A stretch of 64,000 nucleotides of DNA from a virus (IMGVR_UViG_3300017719_000004:1-64000); one strand, 5' to 3'; shown: positions 8,707 to 16,068, counted from the first letter of the stretch. The notes: generated from the sequence alone by a model not told the origin. Numbers and translations: made by a program.

Positions 8707-9007
8707 TATCGATTAGCTCCAGGTACATTGACTTGAGATCAGCAACTGGTTCAAAGATAGTTTGAACCGAGTTTGGGTTGACAATAAAGGTTGTCTCTTG
8801 CGTGAGTGGTTGCCAAGTAGCAAGAGATACTTGGGATGTATTTTCTGCGGTCTCTCCTGCATCTTCACTCAGCAACATGGTGGGTTGCATGATAACACGA
8901 TATGGATTGTTGAACATATATTGACGAGCCTTGTCTTCAGGATCAATCAACTCTTTGATGTCAGCAATGATTTGATCATTACCGATAATGGCTACTCTAA
9001 CAGACAT
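8693..9007 (-). CDS. Small protein, possible Sm-like fold (104 aa)
   Basis: Start chosen at the ATG at 9007, preceded by AGAGG and a TATAAT-type promoter; an upstream in-frame reading would run through the terminator and is rejected. Predicted beta-rich: V-R-V-A-I-I-G start, N-N-P-Y-R-V-I-M-Q-P, then a Ser/Thr-rich loop, W-Q-P-L and N-P-N-S...F-E-P-V...Y-L-E-L-I. It shares this layout with the following 96-aa gene, with which it overlaps by 14 bases. First gene of a short unit leading into gene 43. Confidence 0.65.
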   Translation of the reverse strand: MSVRVAIIGNDQIIADIKELIDPEDKARQYMFNNPYRVIMQPTMLLSEDAGETAENTSQVSLATWQPLTQETTFIVNPNSVQTIFEPVADLKSMYLELIDNVTN

Positions 9008-9029
9008 AGTATGCTTTTTACCTCTTGGT

Positions 9030-9058
9030 ATTATACCACAAAAATGGGGGGTGAACAA
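9030..9058 (-). promoter_or_regulatory. Sigma70-like promoter embedded in a terminator
   Basis: The -10 TATAAT is at 9030-9035. Seventeen bases upstream, the -35 position (9053-9058) reads TTGTTC, a weak match sharing the TTG core; it falls exactly in the loop of the preceding terminator hairpin. It would drive the two small genes and the polymerase. The -10 lies in an 11-base palindrome, GGTATAATACC. Confidence 0.55.
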
Positions 9059-9064
9059 CCCCCC
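9040..9064 (-). terminator. Intrinsic terminator after hsp20
   Basis: On the minus strand a perfect 6-bp G6/C6 stem with a 7-base loop is followed by ATTTTT. It begins a few bases after the hsp20 stop codon and separates hsp20 from the polymerase unit. Confidence 0.7.
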
Positions 9065-9069
9065 GATAT

Positions 9070-9504
9070 TTAGAACCAATCCTTGCGTTGATGATGCTCT
9101 GGAACTATCCTAGCTAGACATATTGAAAGGAGTCCATCCTCAAATTCTACACTCTTCACTTCTACATCCTCAGAGAGCGTCCATACCCTCGTAAAGGACC
9201 TCTGTGCTAGTCCCTTATGCTGATAGGTAGTCTCGGTCTCCTTGTCCTCTTTCTGACCCTCTACAAAGAGTTTGCCATCCTGTGTGTAGACAAACAACTC
9301 TGCCTTTTTAAACCCTGCCAGGGCGATCTCTAGCCTGGACTCTACAGAATTTATGGATACTAGGTTGTAGGGAGGATAGTTAGTAGTGGTCTCATGTAGT
9401 GAGTATAAACGATCAAAGTATTCGTTCATACCAATGCTGTTGCGATGAACACGATCCAAAAATTGGTCAATGTTAGACGCACCATACTTAGTAAGGTCGG
9501 TCAT
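9070..9504 (-). CDS. hsp20: Hsp20 small heat-shock protein
   Basis: An ATP-independent chaperone that holds unfolding proteins. The 144-residue protein has an alpha-crystallin domain (about residues 43-130) beginning Y-P-P-Y-N-L-V and containing L-A-G-F-K-K-A-E, with D-G-L-L-S-I near its end and a C-terminal I-V-P tail. This is a hallmark gene of T4-like cyanophages. The start has a strong AAAGGAG site, and a T4-type late promoter lies about 60 bases upstream. It has its own terminator on each side, so it is a single-gene late unit. Confidence 0.95.
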   Translation of the reverse strand: MTDLTKYGASNIDQFLDRVHRNSIGMNEYFDRLYSLHETTTNYPPYNLVSINSVESRLEIALAGFKKAELFVYTQDGKLFVEGQKEDKETETTYQHKGLAQRSFTRVWTLSEDVEVKSVEFEDGLLSICLARIVPEHHQRKDWF

Positions 9505-9560
9505 TTTTAGCTCCTTTAAAAGCGAGTTTATGTTGTGTGGACCCCGAAGGCATCCATCAA

Positions 9561-9568
9561 TATTTATT
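9561..9568 (-). promoter_or_regulatory. T4-type late promoter for hsp20
   Basis: Minus-strand AATAAATA, matching the late -10 motif (T4 TATAAATA). It lies between the upstream terminator and the hsp20 Shine-Dalgarno site, about 57 bases before the ATG. Confidence 0.7.
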
Positions 9569-9578
9569 AGACGACATT

Positions 9579-9602
9579 AAAAAACGGGGTAGCGAACCCC
9601 GT
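9579..9602 (-). terminator. Intrinsic terminator after the ParB-like gene
   Basis: Minus-strand stem ACGGGGT/ACCCCGT with a 5-base loop followed by six T residues, 18 bases after the stop codon of the 344-aa gene. Confidence 0.85.
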
Positions 9603-9619
9603 AATTTTTTATTCGGTTA

Positions 9620-10654
9620 TCAGTAGTCCGAGATATCTACCAATTTAAAAGAATTAATGTTGTGATTGTCATGGATCTGAGGGATCGCTCCAGCAATAGT
9701 GTATGGTGCAGGATCAGCTACTTTGATCTCTACAGCAGACTGTGCCCTATTTACCATAGCAAATGAAGATGTGTAGTAATACTGGAGGTTTACTGCAAAT
9801 TCAGAAATATACCTCCGAGCTTTAGTACCAGTCTTAGCGTTGGTGTAAAGGATGATGGTTGCTGTGGACTTGTTCTTAGAAAAGTGTGGAAGCAAGTGCT
9901 GACACCATGCCCTCATAGCATAAGTTGGATTGTCAACCGATAGGAGAATATAATCTCCCTTTACATAACCGGCTTTTGCCAACCAAGTTTGCCAATCTTC
10001 ACGACTCCTAACAACAGTGATTCCACCAGATGTACCTTCTTCCAAGACATCATCAAGGATTTTGTTGACAATCTTGGTTATGGCACCTCCACGAGGAGAG
10101 AAGAAGCTCTCAGCTTGCAGTTCATTGTAAACGAGGTCTTCTACTGCAGATCTCTCTGGCAAGCATTCTCCAGCATTAACACAAGCAATCCCTGCCATAA
10201 TAAAATCGTTAATGCATACCCCAGTGGATGCAGGACGCTGCTGACAGGCAAGAGAATTGGAAATGTAGCTAGTGATTGGACTACCGTTGTCATCGTATGA
10301 GAAGATAGCAACAATAATCCACCTCTCTCCAGCACGCTTTGCTGCAAGGATACGAGTCCTACCGTCTCTAGGACGATTGTCAGTACCAATACAAGGGGGG
10401 AAATCGTTATAAAGCCATCCATAGTTAATATATGAAACTTGCATTGCTTCAATCCGAGAGGTATTGTTCTGATCATCCCGGACAGCAAGGTTCCAATAAT
10501 ACTCATCCTCTTCATCGACGGTATCGAGATCAAGGAAAGAAAACTTGATGAATGTTGCGTTTTTTTGCTTAGGCTTGGGTAGGTTCTTTAACTGTGGATT
10601 TTCGAGATCCAGGATATCGCCAAAACCTTTTCTGGTGCGTTCTGTGTTAGTCAT
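9620..10654 (-). CDS. ParB-like nuclease-fold protein of unknown function (344 aa)
   Basis: Near residues 95-112 the pattern D-N-R-P-R-D-G-R-T-R-I-L-A-A-K-R-A-G-E resembles the D-G-x-R-R-x2-A and A-x-G motifs of ParB/Srx-like domains, and the N-terminal part is suggestive of a ParB-type domain. The C-terminal two thirds match nothing I know. The unit is bounded by a sigma70 promoter and structured leader upstream and a terminator downstream. The start at 10654 overlaps a TAA (TAATG), coupling it to the small frame-disrupted gene upstream. Function (DNA binding, nuclease or modification) not established. Confidence 0.7.
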   Translation of the reverse strand: MTNTERTRKGFGDILDLENPQLKNLPKPKQKNATFIKFSFLDLDTVDEEDEYYWNLAVRDDQNNTSRIEAMQVSYINYGWLYNDFPPCIGTDNRPRDGRTRILAAKRAGERWIIVAIFSYDDNGSPITSYISNSLACQQRPASTGVCINDFIMAGIACVNAGECLPERSAVEDLVYNELQAESFFSPRGGAITKIVNKILDDVLEEGTSGGITVVRSREDWQTWLAKAGYVKGDYILLSVDNPTYAMRAWCQHLLPHFSKNKSTATIILYTNAKTGTKARRYISEFAVNLQYYYTSSFAMVNRAQSAVEIKVADPAPYTIAGAIPQIHDNHNINSFKLVDISDY

Positions 10655-10783
10655 TAATTCTTTAGATAAAAATCTACGGTTGTACCGTTAGGTGTCTCGA
10701 TAGCGAAAACTGTTGAGACATTATATTTAGTAGGTTCCTATCGCCGCTACTCCTGAACCTACTAAGGGGAGTACCGCAGTCAA
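10654..10783 (-). pseudogene. Candidate small gene split by a +1 frame change
   Basis: A TTG at 10783 preceded by GGAGGG opens 18 codons (ending A-A-I-G-T-Y) that stop at TAA 10727-10729. Skipping the single base 10729 continues K-Y-N-V-S-T-V-F-A-I-E-T-P-N-G and on to a TAA at 10654-10656 that overlaps the next ATG exactly as real junctions do in this genome. The joined product would be about 42 residues, hydrophobic first and beta-hairpin-like second. It could be a recent indel, a sequencing error or programmed frameshifting. The break lies in the 3' arm of an 11-bp inverted repeat (10727-10737/10755-10765). Confidence 0.35.
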
Positions 10784-10808
10784 GGTGGTCTCCCTCCCTG
10801 ACCTCCAT

Positions 10809-10837
10809 ATTATACACCATTAAAAAAGGGGCGTCAA
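10809..10837 (-). promoter_or_regulatory. Near-consensus sigma70 promoter overlapping a terminator
   Basis: The -35 TTGACG (10832-10837) and -10 TATAAT (10809-10814) are separated by exactly 17 bases. The -35 box is formed by the loop of the terminator hairpin and its 3' arm. It should drive the split small gene and the ParB-like gene early, using unmodified host polymerase. Confidence 0.8.
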
Positions 10838-10843
10838 GCCCCC
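10822..10843 (-). terminator. Intrinsic terminator after regA
   Basis: Minus-strand stem GGGGC/GCCCC with loop TTGAC, followed by six T residues. It separates regA from the ParB-like unit. The loop and T-run are reused as the -35 box and spacer of the downstream promoter. Confidence 0.8.
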
Positions 10844-10893
10844 TATCTACTTTGGTAGCGAATCCGTCGTAGAGAGTCGCGCACGAAAGAGCG
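10822..10893 (-). ncRNA. Possible short noncoding RNA or regA 3' UTR
   Basis: Between a late-promoter motif (10900-10907) and the terminator lies a ~70-base segment without a credible ORF. It can fold: GTCGC (10876-10880) pairs with GCGAC (10891-10895) around a 10-base loop, followed by the terminator stem. A discrete late RNA would fit, but it may be only the regA 3' end. No known RNA family recognised. Confidence 0.2.
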
Positions 10894-10899
10894 ACGATC

Positions 10900-10907
10900 T
10901 ATTTATT
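10900..10907 (-). promoter_or_regulatory. T4-type late promoter motif at the regA stop
   Basis: Minus-strand AATAAATA overlapping the regA stop codon. Only a 70-base segment and a terminator follow it, so either it makes a short RNA or it is a chance match. Confidence 0.35.
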
Positions 10908-11346
10908 AACCTTCTTCGCCTTCAACTTTAACCTTACGACCAATGTTATACTTAGTCTCTAAAGCCCAATTCCCTTTATCTTTGTAGGATAAAACTTTAA
11001 TCTGATTCAAAGGAGCAATATCCTCAATCATTTCAGCCACAACTACAGAAATTAATCCCCAATCAGCAAGGAGTTGTGTAATTCTATTACGGCGTTGAAC
11101 ATCATTAACAGTAAGATTTGCTTTCTTGCCATCAAGAGCAAACAATTCTTTAAAGTGAACAATGAAATATCTACCTTGCTTATGTAAGATATGACAAGAC
11201 TGATATAATTTTTTTTCTTTACGAGATGCAACACCGATTCTAGTCAGAGTTTCTCGCACTTTTAAAAAATCGTCAGGTTCTCCTAGGACAACCTCAATCA
11301 TGTTCTCAGGCGACCACTCAACGGTCGGCTCAATAACGACGCTCAT
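10906..11346 (-). CDS. regA: RegA translational repressor
   Basis: Binds ribosome-binding regions of early phage mRNAs and shuts off their translation. From the internal M-I-E-V-V-L the protein aligns well with T4 RegA by eye (E-P-D-D-F-L-K-V-R-E-T-L-T-R-I-G, L-Y-Q-S-C-H-I-L, Y-F-I-V-H-F-K-E, L-L-A-D-W-G-L-I). The ATG at 11346 gives 146 residues, with a 15-residue N-terminal extension relative to T4 (122 aa); a second start at 11301 would remove it. Separated from gene 62 by the UPF0489 gene. Confidence 0.93.
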   Translation of the reverse strand: MSVVIEPTVEWSPENMIEVVLGEPDDFLKVRETLTRIGVASRKEKKLYQSCHILHKQGRYFIVHFKELFALDGKKANLTVNDVQRRNRITQLLADWGLISVVVAEMIEDIAPLNQIKVLSYKDKGNWALETKYNIGRKVKVEGEEG

Positions 11347-11368
11347 GTCACAAAACAAAAACTTTTTA

Positions 11369-12232
11369 TTATTTAGCTAAACTTCTTTTGATGTCCTCTA
11401 ATGCAGGTTTTAAAGTATCGTATACATTTCTATATGCCATCGTATTAATAGTTCTCTTATACCAAAACTCATCTAACTTACAGTCTTTACCTGTAAAATC
11501 TTCATAGATTCCTAGAAAGACACTAAAGATATCCCATTGACTGTGTGGAAAATATTGTGGAGATAGGCAAACAAAGATATGATCATACTCATAATTACCA
11601 TGATCATATTCTTCTGCCGTAGCAAATCCCCAGTCAGCATACTTACCAACATTATTACAAATAAATCTGTTCACAATACTTCTAGTATCATACTCATCTT
11701 TATCATTATTATGAATCCATGTCATAGCCTTCAATTTTCCTAAAGCATGTAAGTATCCTCCCCAACTACCCTCATCAACTTTCCCATAAGTTTTAGCATA
11801 ATGATATTCAATGAGGTGACATGACAAGAACTGCAACCAAGTGTCCTCATCATCATCATCATTTTTTCCTGATTTATCATGATTAGTGAGTTGATCTAAG
11901 TATGCACCTGCCAGAAAATCATCATGGTGATCAATATTAACAATTTCCAGATCTTCTTTGTCAAGAAGTTCTTCGAGAATATAATCATGATCTAGTCCAA
12001 ATGCAACTGTTGCATTTGGATTTGCATACAGAGCCTTAGTAAAAGTCTCAACCATATAATCAAAACACTTTTCATCTACGATCTCTTCTCTACAATTTAG
12101 ATCAGGATAGGTCTTAAAATAATTTTCCCACTTTGTAAAAGCATGCCACTCATCCCAAAGTTCACCATTTTCATTAGGCCATTTCTCAATAGCAGGAAAA
12201 CAATAATCAACATCAATGCTAAGAACTTTCAT
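11369..12232 (-). CDS. UPF0489 (arginase-like fold) family protein
   Basis: The 287-residue protein begins M-K-V-L-S-I-D-V-D-Y, and N-I-D-H-H-D-D-F-L near residue 97 gives the D-x-H-x-D metal-site pattern of the arginase/deacetylase fold as seen in UPF0489 proteins. The catalysed reaction is unknown. It is inserted between gene 62 and regA, which are adjacent in T4. Its start overlaps the gene 62 stop (ATGA), so it is expressed with the clamp-loader genes. It is probably a cargo gene acting on a host metabolite or modification; inference. Confidence 0.65.
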   Translation of the reverse strand: MKVLSIDVDYCFPAIEKWPNENGELWDEWHAFTKWENYFKTYPDLNCREEIVDEKCFDYMVETFTKALYANPNATVAFGLDHDYILEELLDKEDLEIVNIDHHDDFLAGAYLDQLTNHDKSGKNDDDDEDTWLQFLSCHLIEYHYAKTYGKVDEGSWGGYLHALGKLKAMTWIHNNDKDEYDTRSIVNRFICNNVGKYADWGFATAEEYDHGNYEYDHIFVCLSPQYFPHSQWDIFSVFLGIYEDFTGKDCKLDEFWYKRTINTMAYRNVYDTLKPALEDIKRSLAK

Positions 12233-12606
12233 TTGATACCACCCGTATCCAATTTTTTACGAATAAAGTTTATTTGTTCTGAAGTCAGAATCTTTAAAGC
12301 TTGTTGTGCTTTTTCATTACTATAACCGTAATATTTTTTTACTAACTCAAGATCAACAATCTTGTCTTGCCGCAACCAAGGAGAGAATCTTTTCTTCTTC
12401 CTGATGCTATGTAGTAGGAATTGGTACTGCATATCTTTAGATAAATGAGCGTTCTTATTCATCTCATTTGCAAATAAGATTGCATCCAAATGTCCAGAGA
12501 GACAGCGGTTTATGATGTAAGGAGGATACTTTTTAATATCTTCAGGGTCCTCACTCAGATCTTCTTTGGTGAGGTTAATGGAATTAAGCCAGTCTTTTAA
12601 TTCCAT
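12229..12606 (-). CDS. 62: Clamp-loader small subunit gp62
   Basis: With gp44 it loads the gp45 sliding clamp onto DNA. The protein is 125 residues, shorter than T4 gp62 (187), as is usual for cyanophages as far as I recall. Identification rests on length, the N-terminal L-x-D-W-L-N-S-I-N pattern with later F-S-P-W-L-R and its place in the 45-44-62-regA block. It is separated from gene 44 here by two large accessory genes. Confidence 0.85.
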   Translation of the reverse strand: MELKDWLNSINLTKEDLSEDPEDIKKYPPYIINRCLSGHLDAILFANEMNKNAHLSKDMQYQFLLHSIRKKKRFSPWLRQDKIVDLELVKKYYGYSNEKAQQALKILTSEQINFIRKKLDTGGIK

Positions 12607-14297
12607 AACAAATAATTTCCAATAACGAGATAATCAATATCCATTTTTTTAAAAGAGGAAATGGCATCCTCTGGAGTCTCAATGATTGGTTCTCCACTTT
12701 GATTGAACGAGGTATTCAACAATACTGGTGGTTCAAGTTTAGAAAGAAGTTGATAGATTTTAGCATTCTGTTGCTCATTTACAGTTTGAATTCTACATGA
12801 CTTATCCTTATGAGTAATTGCAGGAAGTTTTTTAGTGATGGAAGTTTGCGAGTACAACATATACGGACTCACAAAACCAGGATCAAAGTACTCACCAACT
12901 TTTTCTTCTAGCATTATACCAGCAAAAGGACGCCAGGTCTCTCTCTTTTTAACCCTATCATTCAGAATATCTTTGTTTTCAGATCTCTTAGGACTCATCA
13001 ACAATGATCTAGATCCCAAAGACCTAGGACCATATTCTGACCTGCCTTGGAACCAACCAACGATCTTATCATCATCCAATTCTTTTGCTAGGAATTCACA
13101 GAGATCATCAAAATTATCATAATGCTTACAATTTTTTTCTTCTGGAACAAAGTCATCATAAGAGTTACCTAGTAGTGCAATGTTATGTGGCAACTCAATA
13201 GTTTCTTTAGATCTATAAACACCCCAAGCTGCTGCACCAAAATGAATTCCAGAGTCATTAGTAAACGGAGGAATATGAATATTACGGAACAATGGTTTCA
13301 GTATAGTATTTGCACATACATTAAGGAAAGTTCCTCCAGCAAAACAATTATCTTCTTCTAGATAGTCTTTTTTTAATTCATGAATAAGATACTCAAGACT
13401 TTTTTCAAACCAAAACTGAACATAGTATGCTTTATCCTCTACAGTTCCCTTCAGATTATTATACAACATTTCATAATCATAGAAATGCACTTCTGGCATT
13501 CCAGTTTCCCAACGATCAATATCAAAATTAGATGTAGGAAACAAGGTAGATATGCATGTGGGAGGTCCTTGCCCTTCTAACAATTTACCATAAGCTGACA
13601 ATCCCATGATCTTACCTTCTTTTGGAGTTACATCAAAGTTTTGAGCAAACTGAATATTTTCTACTACCTCAGGTTTCAATTTAGACTCTTGCTGCATCAA
13701 TTCTTTATGCTTATCATCATAAATCATCTGAGACATATTACAATAGAACTCACCAAATGAGTTCATACCTAGATCACCAGTTCCCCTAAAAAATCTAAAG
13801 ATGCGTTTGCTCTTATCAAAATATCCAATACTATTATTCTCACCACCACGAGGGTGACCACTAGCAAAATCCCAAATCCCACTACCAAGTCCATCAAGAG
13901 TTAAGAAACTACCACTATTGAAAGGTGAAGAAAAGACTGTAGACGCTGCATGGCAAAGATGATGTGACAATAACCAAATCTCAGCATTAGGAAACTGTTC
14001 CTTAATCATCCTACTGCAAGTACCATCTACAAGCTGTTTCTGAAATATATCAGGATAAGCTATAGGGTAACAAACAACATCAATTTCTTCTTTTGTATAT
14101 CCACCAAGAACATATTCAATAGACTTATATGGAAAATTACCGTCATCTTTAATACGAGTCAATCTTTCTTCATTAATGCTTCTAATATGAATTCCATTGA
14201 TAAACAGAGTTGCTCCTGCATCATGAATATAAGTATCACTTTTGTCAAAAAGATTTGCATCCCAATCTAAGGCACCATAGATTCCAATAATTTTCAT
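12597..14297 (-). CDS. NodU/CmcH-family carbamoyltransferase
   Basis: 566 residues with the two-domain layout of NodU/HypF-type O-carbamoyltransferases: a Kae1-like N-terminal ATPase domain with H-H-L-C-H-A-A-S near residue 107, and a C-terminal domain with G-R-S-E-Y-G-P-R-S-L-G near 412 and L-N-T-S-F-N near 525. These enzymes transfer a carbamoyl group from carbamoyl phosphate to a hydroxyl of a sugar or secondary metabolite. Start set at the ATG at 14297, which overlaps the dam stop; the TTG one codon earlier is not needed. Likely role is carbamoylation of a surface glycan or a modified nucleotide; inference. Confidence 0.85.
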   Translation of the reverse strand: MKIIGIYGALDWDANLFDKSDTYIHDAGATLFINGIHIRSINEERLTRIKDDGNFPYKSIEYVLGGYTKEEIDVVCYPIAYPDIFQKQLVDGTCSRMIKEQFPNAEIWLLSHHLCHAASTVFSSPFNSGSFLTLDGLGSGIWDFASGHPRGGENNSIGYFDKSKRIFRFFRGTGDLGMNSFGEFYCNMSQMIYDDKHKELMQQESKLKPEVVENIQFAQNFDVTPKEGKIMGLSAYGKLLEGQGPPTCISTLFPTSNFDIDRWETGMPEVHFYDYEMLYNNLKGTVEDKAYYVQFWFEKSLEYLIHELKKDYLEEDNCFAGGTFLNVCANTILKPLFRNIHIPPFTNDSGIHFGAAAWGVYRSKETIELPHNIALLGNSYDDFVPEEKNCKHYDNFDDLCEFLAKELDDDKIVGWFQGRSEYGPRSLGSRSLLMSPKRSENKDILNDRVKKRETWRPFAGIMLEEKVGEYFDPGFVSPYMLYSQTSITKKLPAITHKDKSCRIQTVNEQQNAKIYQLLSKLEPPVLLNTSFNQSGEPIIETPEDAISSFKKMDIDYLVIGNYLLWN

Positions 14298-15127
14298 CAA
14301 CCCACCTCATAATTCATAAGTACTAATTCTTTACGCTCTTGCTGCTCTTTCATGTACTCACCAACAGAACGCATCGTATAAGTCAGATCAAACTCTGCAG
14401 CATTCCAGTCTTTGAAGCGATGCTTAATAAGCTGACTAGAATTGTAACTGACAAGAGAGTCAAATGAATTAAAATTGCAATCCGAAGCGAATTTGTCATG
14501 GTCAAATCCTTTATGCATTGATCCTTTTTTGCCATATAAATTATCCTTAATTTCGTATGGTGGATCTAGATACATGAATATATCCCTCTCAGAACTCTCA
14601 TCCATAAGATAATCATAGGGATGATTTGTGATAGACCAGTCCTTAATTAGTTCAGAAAATACTGGAAGTTTATCAATACCTCTGAAACTAAAATTACTAT
14701 CCGAAGCTTGTTTAGAGAAAGAAGATGATTCAGTAAGACCACTGAAGGAACATTTATTTATGACATAAAAACTAACAGCTCGATGAAAGTTATCTTTCCC
14801 ATCATTAAGATAATCTTTTGATTCAAGAAACAAAGACTTTGCACTAGCATGGTCAACATGACGATGCTTGAGTTGATTCAACTCATTACGCATCTCAATA
14901 CCAGATGACTGTAGATGTTGCCAAAAGTTTACCAGAGGCTCATAAAGATCACTAACCCATACTGCAGTGTTAGGGTATCTCTTAGTCCATTCAATAGCAA
15001 CAGATCCACCTCCCAAGAAGGGTTCGCGAAACTCATCGTATGATTTATCTGGCAGATAAGCAAACAATTTTTGCACTGCTCTAGATTTGCCGCCAGGGTA
15101 TCTTAATGGAGTTTTATAGGATTTCAT
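14297..15127 (-). CDS. dam: Dam-like N6-adenine DNA methyltransferase
   Basis: A D12-class adenine methyltransferase: the AdoMet-binding motif includes R-Y-P-G-G-K-S at residues 9-15 and F-x-G-G-G-S near 38, and the catalytic D-P-P-Y is near 185-188. It would methylate adenine, probably to protect phage DNA from host restriction or to mark replication origins. T4 Dam is 259 aa; this protein is 276. Its ATG overlaps the gene 44 stop, and it sits between the two clamp-loader subunit genes, an unusual site. Confidence 0.92.
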   Translation of the reverse strand: MKSYKTPLRYPGGKSRAVQKLFAYLPDKSYDEFREPFLGGGSVAIEWTKRYPNTAVWVSDLYEPLVNFWQHLQSSGIEMRNELNQLKHRHVDHASAKSLFLESKDYLNDGKDNFHRAVSFYVINKCSFSGLTESSSFSKQASDSNFSFRGIDKLPVFSELIKDWSITNHPYDYLMDESSERDIFMYLDPPYEIKDNLYGKKGSMHKGFDHDKFASDCNFNSFDSLVSYNSSQLIKHRFKDWNAAEFDLTYTMRSVGEYMKEQQERKELVLMNYEVG

Positions 15128-16068
15128 TTAAAGTTACACTCTACCATAATTTCAGTTAATGCTGCGAGAAGATTAATCTCCTGATCAGCTACGAACGCAA
15201 TTTGATATTGATACTTAGCAATAATGAGCACAGCAGCAGCAATGCTAGGACCGTCCAAGGATGGAACAAGAGCGTCATACACACGACGAAGAAGTACACT
15301 AGAATCGTTGTCCAGATTAGAAACGACCCACTTCCTAACCGCCTGAAAATCTTTGTTCTTAAGTTTTTGAATAAGGTCATTTACTTTTACATCTCCAAAT
15401 TCAGCAAGGATAGCTGAGTCAATTTTACCACCAACAGAGTATCTTTGACACTCATTTAATACACGACGCCAATCAGGGAAGTGCTTGTTAATAAGTTCTA
15501 GAAGAACCTTTTGATCATAGTCAACATTTTCTGTCTCAAGTATAGCCCTGAGACGGTTGAAGAATTCTGCTGCAATTGCTGGTTTTTTATTTCCGGTGAT
15601 TCCAAACTCAATGACTGCACATCTGGAGTGGAGTGGGTCGATGAGTGTGTTTTTGTAGTTACAGGTAAAGATGAATCTGCAATTGTTATAAAATGCCTCA
15701 ATGTTTGCCCTAAGGAGGAGCTGTACATCATGGGTTGTGTTATCAGCTTCGTCAATGATGATGACTTTGTGGTTAGCATCTGACGAAAGTGATACGGTCG
15801 AAGCAAAGTTCTTTGCTTGATTCCGCACCGTGTCAAGAAATCTTCCTTCATCGGATCCATTTATAATTATGTAGTCACAATTAAGTTGCTCACACAGAGC
15901 ACGAGCTATAGTAGTTTTACCACAACCAGCAGGACCGGCAAGAAGAAGATTGGGAATCTCCCCCTGCTTAAGAAACTCACTGAAAGTTTTTTTAGTAGAC
16001 TCAGGAAGGATACACTCATCAATAGTTTTAGGACGATATTTTTCGACCCAAAGAAATTCATTACGCAT
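15124..16068 (-). CDS. 44: Clamp-loader large subunit gp44 (AAA+ ATPase)
   Basis: The ATPase that opens and loads the gp45 clamp. Walker A G-P-A-G-C-G-K-T-T is at residues 45-53, Walker B I-I-D-E-A-D near 104-109, and the S-R-C arginine-finger motif of clamp loaders near 160. 314 residues, against 319 in T4. The ATG at 16068 overlaps the last eight bases of a tiny AbrB-like gene. Confidence 0.96.
   Translation of the reverse strand: MRNEFLWVEKYRPKTIDECILPESTKKTFSEFLKQGEIPNLLLAGPAGCGKTTIARALCEQLNCDYIIINGSDEGRFLDTVRNQAKNFASTVSLSSDANHKVIIIDEADNTTHDVQLLLRANIEAFYNNCRFIFTCNYKNTLIDPLHSRCAVIEFGITGNKKPAIAAEFFNRLRAILETENVDYDQKVLLELINKHFPDWRRVLNECQRYSVGGKIDSAILAEFGDVKVNDLIQKLKNKDFQAVRKWVVSNLDNDSSVLLRRVYDALVPSLDGPSIAAAVLIIAKYQYQIAFVADQEINLLAALTEIMVECNFK

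Noticed and set aside
10674-10808. An ATG-initiated ORF of 44 codons in the leader upstream of the ParB-like gene
   Set aside because: Its ATG directly abuts the TATAAT box, upstream of any transcript from that promoter, and its residues look like random translation; the alternative frames read as protein.
10821-10907. Possible tRNA near the regA end (GGATTCGCTACC recalls a T-arm)
   Set aside because: No acceptor or anticodon arm pairs with it and no CCA end; the fold is better explained by two simple hairpins. I found no tRNA in the window.
11302-11358. Longer RegA from a TTG at 11358
   Set aside because: An ATG four codons later gives a sound start, and T4 RegA begins further downstream still.
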